Shown here piece after piece: positions 26,171 through 35,146 of a stretch of DNA of 64,000 bases. Made by a program: the position numbers and the translations under genes. The notes beneath the pieces are model-generated. The model was not told the origin of the DNA and ran no database searches. It saw nothing but the letters and a program-made list of their open reading frames with translations. Position 1 is the stretch's first letter, and each line of letters opens with the position of its first letter. Source of the DNA: Flavihumibacter petaseus NBRC 106054 (GTDB lineage: Bacteria; Bacteroidota; Bacteroidia; Chitinophagales; Chitinophagaceae); contig NZ_BBWV01000001.1 of assembly GCF_000974785.1 (NCBI RefSeq), positions 1,674,001 to 1,738,000 on the forward strand, read 5' to 3'.

Positions 26171-26483
26171 TTTTTCGAAATAGTGCAATTCATAAAATCG
26201 AGTGAAATGAGCCACCACACTGTGTTTGATAACCGTATGTGTACTACGCGTTTCCGGTCGTTTCCTAAAGCGTTCTTTCAAGCGGATAATTGGTAAGCGG
26301 GAAATCGATTTGAAAGCCACCTGTTGGAAGCTCTTTATTGGTTTATGGAGACAAGGTATACCGATGCTGCGCTGGCAACACAACCAGTTCAATAACAACA
26401 ACCGTATACAAGCGTCTAAATTTGTGAAATGCAGTGTGGTGGCTCATTTCACTGAGTTTTGGAAATTGATCGTTTTCAAAAAA
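26171..26483. repeat. Inverted-repeat element, MITE-like
   Basis: Two arms of about 52 bases face each other around 200 bases of unique DNA. The inner 22 bases (26201-26222 and 26432-26453, beginning AGTGAAATGAGCCACC) are identical; the outer 30 bases align without gaps at about two thirds identity. No transposase is present and target-site duplications are not evident. Both arms read outward as VVAHFTxFxxLxxFxKxTP, so they may derive from one repeated sequence. The region 26052-26598 holds no convincing gene. Confidence 0.6.
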
Positions 26484-26512
26484 GCGACTCCGTTCTCCGC
26501 CAAGGCTACGAA

Positions 26513-26586
26513 GGGCAAAGCCCACCGAAGCTAAAGCTATTGCAGTCAAAGCCCACCTACGCTAAAGCTTCGGTGGGCGAAGCTGG
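26513..26586. repeat. GCTAAAGCTTCGG-type intergenic repeat cluster
   Basis: CAAAGCCCACC followed by three bases and GCTAAAGC occurs twice, about 31 bases apart (from 26516 and 26547). The second copy runs into GCTAAAGCTTCGGTGGGC, which with the first copy forms an imperfect hairpin. A related cluster is at 60994-61080. Confidence 0.75.
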
Positions 26587-26598
26587 CGGGCATCGCAA

Positions 26599-27543
26599 TT
26601 ATTTTTTTAACCCGATTTCGCGCAATCTTTCATCGAGGTATTCGCCGGCGGTGGTATCGGCATAAGCCTTGGGATGGTTATCGGTGATGCAGCCGTCGAG
26701 GCAGGCGAGGCTCATTTCTCCCTTGGGATGCAGGAAGAAGGGGATGGAGAAGCGGCTGGTGTGCCAGAGCTCGCGGGCTGGATTGACCACGCGGTGGGTG
26801 GTGGACCGCAACTGGTTGTTCGTGAGCCGTTGCAGCATATCACCTACGTTCACCACGATCTGTTCGGGCAGGGAGGTGACGGGCACCCATTCGTTTTGTT
26901 TGGTCAGGATCTGGAGGCCATCGGCACTGGCGCCCACCAGCAGGGTGATCAGGTTAATGTCTTCGTGCTGTTCAGCACGGATGGCAGATTTGGGTTCCTG
27001 CGTGATCGGGGGATAATGGATCGCGCGGAGAATGCTGTTGCCATTCCGGATATGATCATCGAAATAATGCTCGGGCAGATCCAGGTACAACGCAATGGCC
27101 TGCAGCAATGCCTTACCGGATGACTCAAACGCGCGATACGTTTTGTCAAAAGTTTCCCGGAAGCCGGGGACATCTTCCACTTCAATATTATCCGGATATT
27201 CTTCAGCACTGGCGCCGGCAGCGGGTTCGGGCTGACCGTGCTGGTAAAATTCTTTCAGATCGGGAGCGCTGCTGCCCTTGGCATGTTCGCGGCCGAAGGA
27301 AGTATACCCCCGCTGACCGGCGAGCTCCGGCACTTCGAATTGCCTTTTCCTTTCGGCCGGCAAAGAGAAAAACTTTTGTACCTGTGTATAAAGAGACTCA
27401 ATCAGTGTATCAGGAATTCCATGGTTTTTGACAGCAACAAAACCCACCTCCTCGTAAGCCTTTCCCAGTTGCTGCACGAAGGACTTTTTCAGTTGCGGAT
27501 CTCCGCTCAGGAAATCGGCCAGATTTACGACTGGAATGGCCAT
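26599..27543 (-). CDS. Fe(II)/2-oxoglutarate-type oxygenase (isopenicillin N synthase-like)
   Basis: 314 residues. The N-terminal DIOX_N segment (IPVVNLADFLSGDPQLKKSF, YEEVGFVAVKNHGIP) is followed by the double-stranded beta-helix with the iron triad: His and Asp in EQHEDINLITLL and His in STTHRVVNP, plus an RFSIPFF strand carrying the co-substrate Arg. It fits plant-like and bacterial 2OG oxygenases of unknown substrate; true isopenicillin N synthase activity is unlikely without the pathway. Cytoplasmic. It starts 41 bases from the divergent DUF3089 gene. Confidence 0.88.
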   Translation of the reverse strand: MAIPVVNLADFLSGDPQLKKSFVQQLGKAYEEVGFVAVKNHGIPDTLIESLYTQVQKFFSLPAERKRQFEVPELAGQRGYTSFGREHAKGSSAPDLKEFYQHGQPEPAAGASAEEYPDNIEVEDVPGFRETFDKTYRAFESSGKALLQAIALYLDLPEHYFDDHIRNGNSILRAIHYPPITQEPKSAIRAEQHEDINLITLLVGASADGLQILTKQNEWVPVTSLPEQIVVNVGDMLQRLTNNQLRSTTHRVVNPARELWHTSRFSIPFFLHPKGEMSLACLDGCITDNHPKAYADTTAGEYLDERLREIGLKK

Positions 27544-27584
27544 AGCAGTAGTTTTAACCGTTGGAAAATGCTTTATTTTGAAGC

Positions 27585-28622
27585 GTGAAAATAGGTAAAT
27601 CCAGCAGCATTCCCGTCACTGCAACCCTGATGATTGTATTGGCTTCGGCCTGTGCGCGGAAACAGGTTCCGGTATCGTCAAGCAATTCGATAACTACGGT
27701 CAGTGTCAGTGGACCGGATTATTCCGATTACCGCAACTGGGCCGCGTTGCCGCAGATGCCGGATCCGTCAGACAGTGTGCCGCTGCCGCTGCGTGCCGAT
27801 TATAAACGCGATACAACGGTGGATGTATTTTTTATCCATCCCACCACCTTCACCATGAAGGAAACGGGTGAGTGGAATGCCTCGCTGGAAGACAGTTCGC
27901 TGAACGCAAAAACCGACCGCTCTGCCATCCTTTACCAGGCGTCTGTCTTTAACCGTTATAATGTATATGCGCCACGCTATCGCCAGGCGCATCTTCGCGC
28001 TTATTATACAGATAACCGGACAGCTGCAACAGATGCCCTTGATCTTGCCTATAGCGATATCAAAAGAGCATTTCAATATTACCTGCAAACACAGAATCAT
28101 GGCAGGCCGGTCATCATTGCCTCTCACAGCCAGGGCACCACGCATGCGAAGCGTTTGCTGAAAGAGTTCTTTGACGGAAAGCCTTTGCAGCAGCAGCTGG
28201 TAGCCGCCTATATACTGGGAATCCCGGTGGAACCGGATTATTTTGTTTCGCTGCCGGTATGCAATGCACCGGCACAGACAGGCTGTTATATTACCTGGCG
28301 CACTTTCCGGCGCGGATTTGAACCCGATTATGATTCCACGTACCGGCGGTCGGTTGTGGTCAATCCCCTCAGCTGGAAAGCGGATACCAGTTATTCTCCG
28401 GCGACACTGAACAGGGGTGCGGTGCTCCGCGATTTCAACCGCGTACTGCCGGAAGTAAACGATGCGCAGGTGTACAAGGACTTGTTATGGATCAGCCGGC
28501 CGCATTTTCCGGGAAGCAGGTTTTATCGTGCACGGAATTATCATATTGGTGACTACAACCTGTTTTATGTGAACATCAGGGAGAATGCGGGGGAACGGGT
28601 GACAGCTTATGAGCAGCGGTGA
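27585..28622 (+). CDS. DUF3089 alpha/beta-hydrolase-like lipoprotein
   Basis: 345 residues from a GTG start. The signal ends in a lipobox (VLASAC). The DUF3089 family pattern is seen: DVFFIHPTTF, ASVFNRYNVYAPRYRQA, the nucleophile elbow ASHSQGT, GCYITWRTFRRG and NPLSWK, ending HIGDYNLFYVNIR. The GxSxG-like Ser suggests esterase or lipase-type hydrolysis in the envelope; substrate unknown. Confidence 0.85.
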   Translation: MKIGKSSSIPVTATLMIVLASACARKQVPVSSSNSITTVSVSGPDYSDYRNWAALPQMPDPSDSVPLPLRADYKRDTTVDVFFIHPTTFTMKETGEWNASLEDSSLNAKTDRSAILYQASVFNRYNVYAPRYRQAHLRAYYTDNRTAATDALDLAYSDIKRAFQYYLQTQNHGRPVIIASHSQGTTHAKRLLKEFFDGKPLQQQLVAAYILGIPVEPDYFVSLPVCNAPAQTGCYITWRTFRRGFEPDYDSTYRRSVVVNPLSWKADTSYSPATLNRGAVLRDFNRVLPEVNDAQVYKDLLWISRPHFPGSRFYRARNYHIGDYNLFYVNIRENAGERVTAYEQR

Positions 28623-28634
28623 TATTTACTTATT

Positions 28635-29072
28635 ATGCACAATTCTATGGAAAGCTCCTTTACTTTAGAAGCGTTGATTGACCAGTATATCAGGGAAAAT
28701 GAGGCTATTCTTGACTTTCTGCATTCAAATGGGCAAGACCTTGAAAACACCGATTTCCGTTTGTACATTGATACATTAAGGAACACCAGGTACAATGCTG
28801 CCTTAGGCCTGGATTTTCAGTATACCCTCTTGTACTCAAAACAGGGCGCGGAGCTGCTTAAGGGATTTGATCTGAACAATATCAGCAGGCTCCTGGCAAG
28901 CCTGATCAGACTTCAGGAATTTAACCTGGATGCTTATGCCGAGGCAGCGCATTTCGAATGGGCAGTTATGCGAAGAACCATTGAAGCCAAAAAAATTATC
29001 AACGAAGGCATTAACGCTGCAAAACAGAAAGTAGAGGAATTAGAGAGACTTCTGGCCGTCATCGGGAGATAA
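28635..29072 (+). CDS. Helical protein of unknown function
   Basis: 145 residues (141 if the ATG at 28647 is used). The sequence is almost entirely helical with a coiled-coil-like C-terminus (AAKQKVEELERLLAVIGR); no signal peptide or known motif. It is somewhat more AT-rich than its neighbours. It follows the DUF3089 gene by 12 bases and overlaps the convergent exbD by 14 bases. Confidence 0.65.
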   Translation: MHNSMESSFTLEALIDQYIRENEAILDFLHSNGQDLENTDFRLYIDTLRNTRYNAALGLDFQYTLLYSKQGAELLKGFDLNNISRLLASLIRLQEFNLDAYAEAAHFEWAVMRRTIEAKKIINEGINAAKQKVEELERLLAVIGR

Positions 29073-29577
29073 AACCCGCGCGCTGCATCAGCTCAATGAT
29101 CGATTTATCTTCAGACAAGGTGTAAGTCTTCACACCATTGATCACCATCTCATCCATCACGGCAACAATATTTTTGTAGGAGCAGCCGGCGTCGGGCGAG
29201 ATCAGCACTTTCAGTTTGGATTTTTCGCCGGTAGCATCGAGCGCCTTTTGTTTTTTGCGGATCACATCGCCCAGTCCATTCACCAGCTGGTAGCCGGTCT
29301 GCTGCACCCTGCCGGCGGCGATGGCGTCTTCCGGTTTACCATCAAAATAACAGACTACATCATTGGCGGTAGGGATCACCGTTAGTGTGGTGCTTTCGGC
29401 GAAGGCAAGCGGGGGCCCGTCAGCAGGAAGATTTAACCTCATTTCGCGGGGCTTGGTAAGGGACGTGGTGAAGATGAAAAAACTGATCAGGAGAAATCCC
29501 AGGTCAACCATGGGCGTGAGGTCAACTTTGATCGCATGGCGCCGGGAGCCTGCGTTACGGGTGAGTACTTCTGCCAT
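29059..29577 (-). CDS. ExbD/TolR-family biopolymer transport protein
   Basis: 172 residues from ATG 29577 (MAEVLTRN). A single membrane helix carries the proton-path Asp: KVDLTPMVDLGFLLISFFIFTT. The periplasmic domain follows (VLISPDAGCSYKNIVAVMDEM). ExbD works with ExbB and TonB to energise outer-membrane import, but neither partner gene is adjacent, so this is an orphan copy. Its start codon directly follows the T-tract of the asnS terminator. Confidence 0.9.
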   Translation of the reverse strand: MAEVLTRNAGSRRHAIKVDLTPMVDLGFLLISFFIFTTSLTKPREMRLNLPADGPPLAFAESTTLTVIPTANDVVCYFDGKPEDAIAAGRVQQTGYQLVNGLGDVIRKKQKALDATGEKSKLKVLISPDAGCSYKNIVAVMDEMVINGVKTYTLSEDKSIIELMQRAGFISR

Positions 29578-29618
29578 AAAAAAGAATTTGCTGCTGAGAT
29601 TCACCCGGCAGCAAATTC
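29578..29618 (-). terminator. asnS terminator abutting the exbD start codon
   Basis: On the minus strand GAATTTGCTGC pairs with GCAGCAAATTC (11 bp perfect, 13-base loop), followed by TTTTTT and then immediately the ATG of exbD. It lies 30 bases beyond the asnS stop. Confidence 0.82.
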
Positions 29619-29647
29619 CATATGTCGAATGCTACTAAAACGCTCAA

Positions 29648-31087
29648 TTAAAACTCCGCTGATTTCGGCGTTCTCGGGAAGGCAATCACGTCACGGATAT
29701 TGCCCATGCCCGTAACAAACTGCACCATCCTTTCAAAACCCAGGCCAAAGCCGGCATGGGGTACAGTACCAAAGCGGCGGGTATCGAGGTACCACCACAA
29801 TTCTTCTGTGGGGATATGCATTTCAGCCATCCGGCTTTCGAGTTTGTCGAGGCGCTCTTCCCGTTGAGAACCACCTACGATCTCACCGATTCCCGGCGCA
29901 AGGATATCCATGGCATCCACTGTTTTGCCGTCGTCATTGAGGCGCATGTAGAAGGCCTTGATATCTTTCGGGTAGTTGGTAACGATCACCGGTTTCTTGA
30001 AATGTTTTTCCACGAGGTAACGCTCATGCTCACTCTGCATATCGATTCCCCATTTCACTTCATACTGGAATTTCTTTTTCTTGTAAGCCGGTGATTGCAG
30101 CAGAATTTCGATGGCTTCTGTGTAAGTGATCCTTTCGAATTTGTTGTTCACTACAAAATCCAGTTTTTCGATAAGGCCCATTTCAGAACGCTTGTCGGCC
30201 GGCAGTGATTTTTCTTCTTCCTTCAGACGGCTGTCGAGGAATTCAATGTCTTCCCGGTTATTTTCCAGTGCGAACCCGATGATGTATTTAATGAAATCTT
30301 CCGCGAGGTTCATGTTGTCTTCCAGGTCGCAGAAAGCCATTTCCGGTTCGATCATCCAGAACTCCGCAAGGTGCCGTGTGGTATTGGAATTTTCTGCACG
30401 GAAAGTAGGACCGAAAGTGTAGATCTCTCCGAATGCCGTGGCGCCCAGTTCACCTTCGAGCTGACCACTCACCGTGAGGTTGGTGGCCCTGCCGAAGAAG
30501 TCTTCCTTAAAGTTGATGCTGCCGTCTTCGTTGCGCGGGGCGCCGTCAAAAGGCAGTGTGGTGACGCGGAACATTTCGCCTGCGCCTTCGGCATCACTGG
30601 CAGTGATCACGGGTGTATGGAGGTAGAGAAATCCGCGCTCATGGAAAAATTTATGGATGGCGAAAGCCAGTGCATGGCGCACCCGGAATACCGAACCGAA
30701 AGTGTTGGTACGGAAACGCAGGTGGGCTTTCTCGCGGAGAAATTCGAGGCTGGGCCGGTTCTTCAGTTGAAGCGGATATTTTTCGGCATCACTGTCCCCA
30801 AGGATCTCCAGTTCCGTTGCCTGCAATTCCTGTTGTTGTCCCTTTCCCTGGGAAGGAACCAGTGTGCCGGTTACTTTCAGTGAAGCGCTGGTGGTCACGC
30901 GGCGCAGCAGTGCATCGTCAAAGGAATTCAGTGGCAGTACCACCTGGAGATTGGTATTGGTGGAACCATCGTTGAGGGCCACAAACTGATTGTTCCGGAA
31001 CGTACGGACCCAACCCATTACCGTTACCTGCTGGCCTTCCGGCGTCCAGGTGAGCAATTCCTTGATTTTTACACGCTTGTTGAACAT
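29648..31087 (-). CDS. asnS: Asparaginyl-tRNA synthetase
   Basis: 479 residues. N-terminal OB-fold anticodon-binding domain ([22 protein letters not shown]), then the class II catalytic core: motif 2 [22 protein letters not shown] and motif 3 [29 protein letters not shown]. The ending FPRTP is typical of AsnRS (AspRS ends FPK). It charges tRNA-Asn in the cytoplasm. Confidence 0.97.
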   Translation of the reverse strand: MFNKRVKIKELLTWTPEGQQVTVMGWVRTFRNNQFVALNDGSTNTNLQVVLPLNSFDDALLRRVTTSASLKVTGTLVPSQGKGQQQELQATELEILGDSDAEKYPLQLKNRPSLEFLREKAHLRFRTNTFGSVFRVRHALAFAIHKFFHERGFLYLHTPVITASDAEGAGEMFRVTTLPFDGAPRNEDGSINFKEDFFGRATNLTVSGQLEGELGATAFGEIYTFGPTFRAENSNTTRHLAEFWMIEPEMAFCDLEDNMNLAEDFIKYIIGFALENNREDIEFLDSRLKEEEKSLPADKRSEMGLIEKLDFVVNNKFERITYTEAIEILLQSPAYKKKKFQYEVKWGIDMQSEHERYLVEKHFKKPVIVTNYPKDIKAFYMRLNDDGKTVDAMDILAPGIGEIVGGSQREERLDKLESRMAEMHIPTEELWWYLDTRRFGTVPHAGFGLGFERMVQFVTGMGNIRDVIAFPRTPKSAEF

Positions 31088-31106
31088 AGCCTATATTTAG
31101 GGACGG

Positions 31107-31114
31107 CAAAGATA
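31107..31114 (-). promoter_or_regulatory. Candidate -7 box of asnS
   Basis: Minus strand TATCTTTG matches TAnnTTTG and ends 19 bases before the asnS ATG. The adjacent GATAAATTTATC (31111-31122) is a perfect 12-base palindrome in this divergent 48-base region. Confidence 0.45.
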
Positions 31115-31135
31115 AATTTATCTCCATTGCGAATC

Positions 31136-32116
31136 ATGCGAATAGCTGTCTTTTCAACACAATCCTACGACCGGGAGTATCTGCAGCGCTTCAATCCCGG
31201 CTTTGTGCTGGACTTTTTTGAAGTAGCCCTGGAGCCGCATACTGTGGGGCTGGCGGCGGGTGCCGGAGTTGTTTGTGTATTTGTGAACGACAACCTGAAT
31301 GCTGCGGTGATCAATGCCCTGCGGGATATGGGCGTGCGGCTGATCGCGTTGCGCTGTGCCGGTTTCAACCAGGTGGATCTTGCCGCAGCATTGGCCGCCG
31401 GCATCCCCGTGGTGCGGGTTCCGGCCTATTCGCCCTATGCCGTGGCCGAGCATGCCGTGGCGCTGATCCTCACGCTTAACCGAAAGACCCATAAGGCTTT
31501 CAACCGGGTACGGGAAGGGAATTTTTCACTCGACCGGCTCACCGGTTTTGACCTGCACGGCAAGACCGTGGGGGTGGTGGGTACGGGAAAGATCGGCCAG
31601 GCTTTCTGTCACATCATGCTGGGATTCGGCTGCAGGGTGCTGGCCTTTGACCTGGTCGCCGACCGCGACCTGGAAGCAGCAGGGGTGGTGTATGCCTCCC
31701 TGATGGAAGTGCTGGAATCAACGGAGATCGTGTCGCTGCATTGTCCCCTGAATGCACAGACCAGGCATATCATCAACAGCGGCAGCCTGGCCCGGATGAA
31801 AAAAGGTGCCATGCTCATCAATACCAGCAGGGGCGGACTGGTTGAAACAGCTGCTGTGATTGAATCACTGAAGAATGGTCATCTCGGTTATCTCGGGCTG
31901 GATGTATATGAGCAGGAAGAGAAATTATTTTTCGCCGACCATAGTGAGAAGCTGATTGATGATGAGCAGATTTTACGCCTCATCAGTTTTCCGAATGTAA
32001 TCATTACCGCACATCAGGGCTTCTTCACCGATGAAGCATTGACAGCAATTGCAAAAACCACCATGGAAAATATACGTTGTTTTACTGCCGAAGAACCGCT
32101 GCTGAACCGTGTTTAG
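31136..32116 (+). CDS. D-2-hydroxyacid dehydrogenase (D-lactate dehydrogenase-like)
   Basis: 326 residues from ATG 31136 (MRIAVFSTQSYD). The NAD site is KTVGVVGTGKIGQAFCHI; catalytic Arg, Glu and His are expected in LINTSRGGLVE, GLDVYEQEE and ITAHQGFFTDEAL. The N-terminal FSTQSYDREYL and the RCAGFNQVDL stretch fit fermentative D-lactate dehydrogenases (LdhA). It would interconvert pyruvate and D-lactate; related 2-ketoacid substrates are possible. It is divergent from asnS. Confidence 0.9.
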   Translation: MRIAVFSTQSYDREYLQRFNPGFVLDFFEVALEPHTVGLAAGAGVVCVFVNDNLNAAVINALRDMGVRLIALRCAGFNQVDLAAALAAGIPVVRVPAYSPYAVAEHAVALILTLNRKTHKAFNRVREGNFSLDRLTGFDLHGKTVGVVGTGKIGQAFCHIMLGFGCRVLAFDLVADRDLEAAGVVYASLMEVLESTEIVSLHCPLNAQTRHIINSGSLARMKKGAMLINTSRGGLVETAAVIESLKNGHLGYLGLDVYEQEEKLFFADHSEKLIDDEQILRLISFPNVIITAHQGFFTDEALTAIAKTTMENIRCFTAEEPLLNRV

Positions 32117-32147
32117 GCCGTTTTTCCGTTAAATTCAGCCAGAATTT

Positions 32148-32177
32148 TTGGAATCTGGGCATTTTAAGCTAAACTTG
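32148..32177 (+). promoter_or_regulatory. Promoter of rho with long leader
   Basis: TTG (32148-32150, within a TTTTTG), 19 bases, TAAACTTG (32170-32177), one base off TAnnTTTG. The rho ATG is at 32312, leaving a leader of about 130 bases in which I see no gene; it has a pyrimidine-rich stretch that could serve Rho autoregulation. Confidence 0.5.
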
Positions 32178-32311
32178 CAATTGGAACCAAGAAGATTAGT
32201 TCTCCTCAGCTCACCGACTCTTCTCTTGTAGTACAGTCAACCGAATACTCAATTCTATTTTTTTCAAGAAGTAAGGCCGATTGAAATCTTACCAAACGCA
32301 CAAGTCTTAGT

Positions 32312-34054
32312 ATGTATGACATTTTGCAACTGAACGACATGCTCGTTCCTGAGTTGCTCGATATTGCGGAGCAATTGAAAATCACCAATGCAAAAAAGCT
32401 CGATAAACAGGAAATCATCTACAAGATCCTGGACAAGCAGGCTGTGATTGCTAGTGAAGGCAAAGGGTCCGATGCCAGCGATAAAGGCAAAAGAAAACGC
32501 ATCGTGAAAGCCACAACAGCGAACTCCACGGAGGAGGCCATTGTGGAAAGCGAAGAAGTTAAGCCACGCAAAGTTGAAGCACGGAAACCCGCTCCCCGCA
32601 AAGAAGAAGCTCCTGTTAAAGAAGATAAACCTGCGCCTGTACCAGCCGCTGCCAATGGCAATGCTGCCGGCAAACGTGGTCGCAAAAAGGTGGATGAAAC
32701 CGCACCTGCTGCACCTGTGGCAGCAGAGCCACAGAAACCTGTAAAAGAAGCTGCACCTGCACCTGCACCGGTTCGCCGTGAGGCGCCCGCGCCTGTAAAT
32801 GAGCAGCCTGCACCGGTTCGCCGTGATGCTGCAGAGCAACCTGCCCCTGCACCTGCACCGGCTCCCGCGTCTGCAGAGCCTGCACAAAGGCCCTACCAGC
32901 AACCCAAGCGTGAACCCCGCGAAGTATTCAACATTGAATTCGACGGTGTTATCCCCGCAGAAGGTGTATTGGAAATGATGCCCGATGGATATGGTTTCCT
33001 GCGCAGCAGCGACTATAACTACCTGTCGTCTCCCGATGATATTTATGTTTCTCCTTCCCAGATCAAATTATTCGGCTTAAAGACCGGAGATACCGTGAAC
33101 GGATCTGTCCGCCCGCCGAAAGAAGGTGAAAAATATTTCGCACTGCTGAAGGTGGAAACCATCAATGGCAGAACACCTGAAGAAGTTCGTGACCGCGTAC
33201 CATTCGAATACCTGACACCGCTGTTCCCCTTTGAAAAGCTGAACCTGTTCGGCGAACCCAACGGCTACAGCACCAGGATGATCGACCTGTTCACGCCCAT
33301 CGGTAAAGGCCAGCGTGGCCTGATCGTGGCACAACCCAAAGTGGGTAAAACAGTGTTGCTGAAAGAGATCGCCAATGCGATTTCCAACAACCACCCCGAA
33401 TGTTACCTGATGGTGGTGCTGATTGATGAAAGACCCGAGGAAGTGACCGATATGGAAAGAAGTGTGAAAGCAGAAGTAATTGCTTCCACCTTTGACGAGC
33501 CGGCAGAAAAACACGTGAAGGTTTCTACCATTGCATTGCAAAAAGCAAAACGCCTGGTAGAATGCGGACACGACGTCGTGATCCTGTTGGATTCCATCAC
33601 GCGCCTGGCACGTGCACACAATACTGTTGCACCTTCCTCCGGTAAAGTACTCAGCGGTGGTGTTGAAGCCAATGCCATGCAGAAGCCCAAACAATTCTTC
33701 GGCGCAGCCCGTAAAATTGAAAACGGTGGTTCTCTCACTATTCTCGCTACAGCTCTGATTGATACCGGTTCCAAAATGGACGAAGTGATCTTTGAAGAAT
33801 TCAAGGGTACCGGTAACATGGAACTGCAGCTGGATCGCCGTCTTGCCAATCGCCGGATCTACCCTGCCATTGACCTCGTGGCTTCCTCTACGCGTCGCGA
33901 TGACCTGTTGCTGGACCGCGAAGTATTGCAGCGCATGAACCTGCTTCGTTTGTACCTCAACGATATGAATACCGAAGAGGCAATGACCGACCTGCTGAAA
34001 CGCATGCGCGGAACCAAGAGCAACGAAGAGTTCCTCGCCAGTATGAACGGATAA
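32312..34054 (+). CDS. rho: Transcription termination factor Rho
   Basis: 580 residues. Order: Rho_N helix domain ([22 protein letters not shown]), a low-complexity region of about 130 residues rich in Lys, Glu, Pro and Ala (about 50-205), the RNA-binding cold-shock-like domain ([15 protein letters not shown]), and the hexameric ATPase with Walker [26 protein letters not shown], and [10 protein letters not shown]. It unwinds RNA and ends transcription. The insert is longer than in Escherichia coli Rho (419 residues) and is typical in kind of Bacteroidota, where it is disordered. Followed by an intrinsic terminator. Confidence 0.97.
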   Translation: MYDILQLNDMLVPELLDIAEQLKITNAKKLDKQEIIYKILDKQAVIASEGKGSDASDKGKRKRIVKATTANSTEEAIVESEEVKPRKVEARKPAPRKEEAPVKEDKPAPVPAAANGNAAGKRGRKKVDETAPAAPVAAEPQKPVKEAAPAPAPVRREAPAPVNEQPAPVRRDAAEQPAPAPAPAPASAEPAQRPYQQPKREPREVFNIEFDGVIPAEGVLEMMPDGYGFLRSSDYNYLSSPDDIYVSPSQIKLFGLKTGDTVNGSVRPPKEGEKYFALLKVETINGRTPEEVRDRVPFEYLTPLFPFEKLNLFGEPNGYSTRMIDLFTPIGKGQRGLIVAQPKVGKTVLLKEIANAISNNHPECYLMVVLIDERPEEVTDMERSVKAEVIASTFDEPAEKHVKVSTIALQKAKRLVECGHDVVILLDSITRLARAHNTVAPSSGKVLSGGVEANAMQKPKQFFGAARKIENGGSLTILATALIDTGSKMDEVIFEEFKGTGNMELQLDRRLANRRIYPAIDLVASSTRRDDLLLDREVLQRMNLLRLYLNDMNTEEAMTDLLKRMRGTKSNEEFLASMNG

Positions 34055-34073
34055 TTATATTAACTGAATATTG

Positions 34074-34104
34074 AAAGCGGATGGCAAAAACCATCCGCTT
34101 TTTT
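34074..34104 (+). terminator. Intrinsic terminator after rho
   Basis: AAGCGGATGG pairs with CCATCCGCTT over a 6-base loop, followed by TTTT. It lies 20 bases after the rho stop and just before mnmH. Confidence 0.88.
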
Positions 34105-34108
34105 AATC

Positions 34109-35146
34109 ATGGCTGTAGTTTCCCTCGATATTGACACCTTCCTGGAAAAGCTTGCACAACAGCCTTTGCTGCTTGATGTGCGGAGTCCTGCTGAGTTTGC
34201 CCATGCCCATATTCCGGGTGCTGTTTCCCTGCCGTTGTTTTCGGATGAAGAAAGAAAAGTTGTGGGCACTGCTTACAAACAGGAAAGCCGGCAACAGGCG
34301 ATCAAGATCGGCCTGGATTATTTCGGTCCGAAGATGCGGCCGATGGTGGAAACCGTGGAGAAACTGAATGCAGGAAAAGAAGGCGTGCTGGTGCATTGCT
34401 GGCGGGGCGGCATGCGCAGTGGCGGTGTGGCCTGGCTGCTGGACCTGTATGGGATTAAGGTGTTCACCCTGAAAGGTGGCTATAAAGCATTCCGCCAGTG
34501 GGTACTCGCACAGTTTGAGCGGGATTATAACCTCCAGGTGATCGGTGGATATACCGGCAGCGGAAAGACAGAGATTCTCGGCAAACTGGCCAGGCACGGG
34601 GAAGCCGTACTGGATCTTGAAGCGCTGGCGGATCACCGCGGCTCGGCTTTCGGTCACCTGGGCAGGGCAGAACAGCCCGGGCAGGAACAGTTTGAGAACA
34701 AGCTGGCGCTGGCCCTTCATGCATTGGGTGCTAAACCTTTCTGGGTAGAAGATGAAAGCCTTCGTATCGGCAGTTTGTTTCTACCCAATAATTTTCATGA
34801 CCAGTTGCGGAAAGCGGCTTGTGTTTTTATTGATATCCCATTTGAAGAACGCCTCGACCATATTCTCAAAACCTATGGCAGTTTTCCGGTGGATCAGCTG
34901 ATAGTGGCCATCCTGCGCATTCAGAAAAGGCTGGGTCCACTCGAAACAAAAACTGCGATCAACCACCTGGTGGAAAAAGAGATCCGGCAGGCATTCGCCA
35001 TACTGCTGAAATACTACGATAAATTTTATACCAAGAGTCTCAACAGCCGGCCAGCCGATGCAAAGCCATTGAATCGCCTTAATGCTGTTGCTGTTGATAC
35101 TTTGCGCAATACCCAGTTAATTTTGCAGGCATGCAGTATCCCTTAA
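34109..35146 (+). CDS. mnmH: tRNA 2-selenouridine synthase
   Basis: 345 residues. N-terminal rhodanese domain (LLLDVRSPAEFAHAHIPGAVSLPLF) with the catalytic Cys in LVHCWRGGMRSGG, then a P-loop domain (VIGGYTGSGKTEILGKL) and an EDESLRIG motif. It replaces sulfur by selenium in the wobble 2-thiouridine of certain tRNAs, using selenophosphate. selD follows with a 16-base overlap, which supplies the selenophosphate. Confidence 0.96.
   Translation: MAVVSLDIDTFLEKLAQQPLLLDVRSPAEFAHAHIPGAVSLPLFSDEERKVVGTAYKQESRQQAIKIGLDYFGPKMRPMVETVEKLNAGKEGVLVHCWRGGMRSGGVAWLLDLYGIKVFTLKGGYKAFRQWVLAQFERDYNLQVIGGYTGSGKTEILGKLARHGEAVLDLEALADHRGSAFGHLGRAEQPGQEQFENKLALALHALGAKPFWVEDESLRIGSLFLPNNFHDQLRKAACVFIDIPFEERLDHILKTYGSFPVDQLIVAILRIQKRLGPLETKTAINHLVEKEIRQAFAILLKYYDKFYTKSLNSRPADAKPLNRLNAVAVDTLRNTQLILQACSIP

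Noticed and set aside
26108-26534. Overlapping ORFs on both strands in the repeat island
   Set aside because: They are created by the inverted repeat; codon use is poor and there is no start context or conserved motif.
32264-32902. Long Arg/Cys-rich minus-strand ORF opposite the start of rho
   Set aside because: It is the antisense reading of the Ala/Pro/Lys-rich Rho linker; composition explains the lack of stops, and rho is certain.
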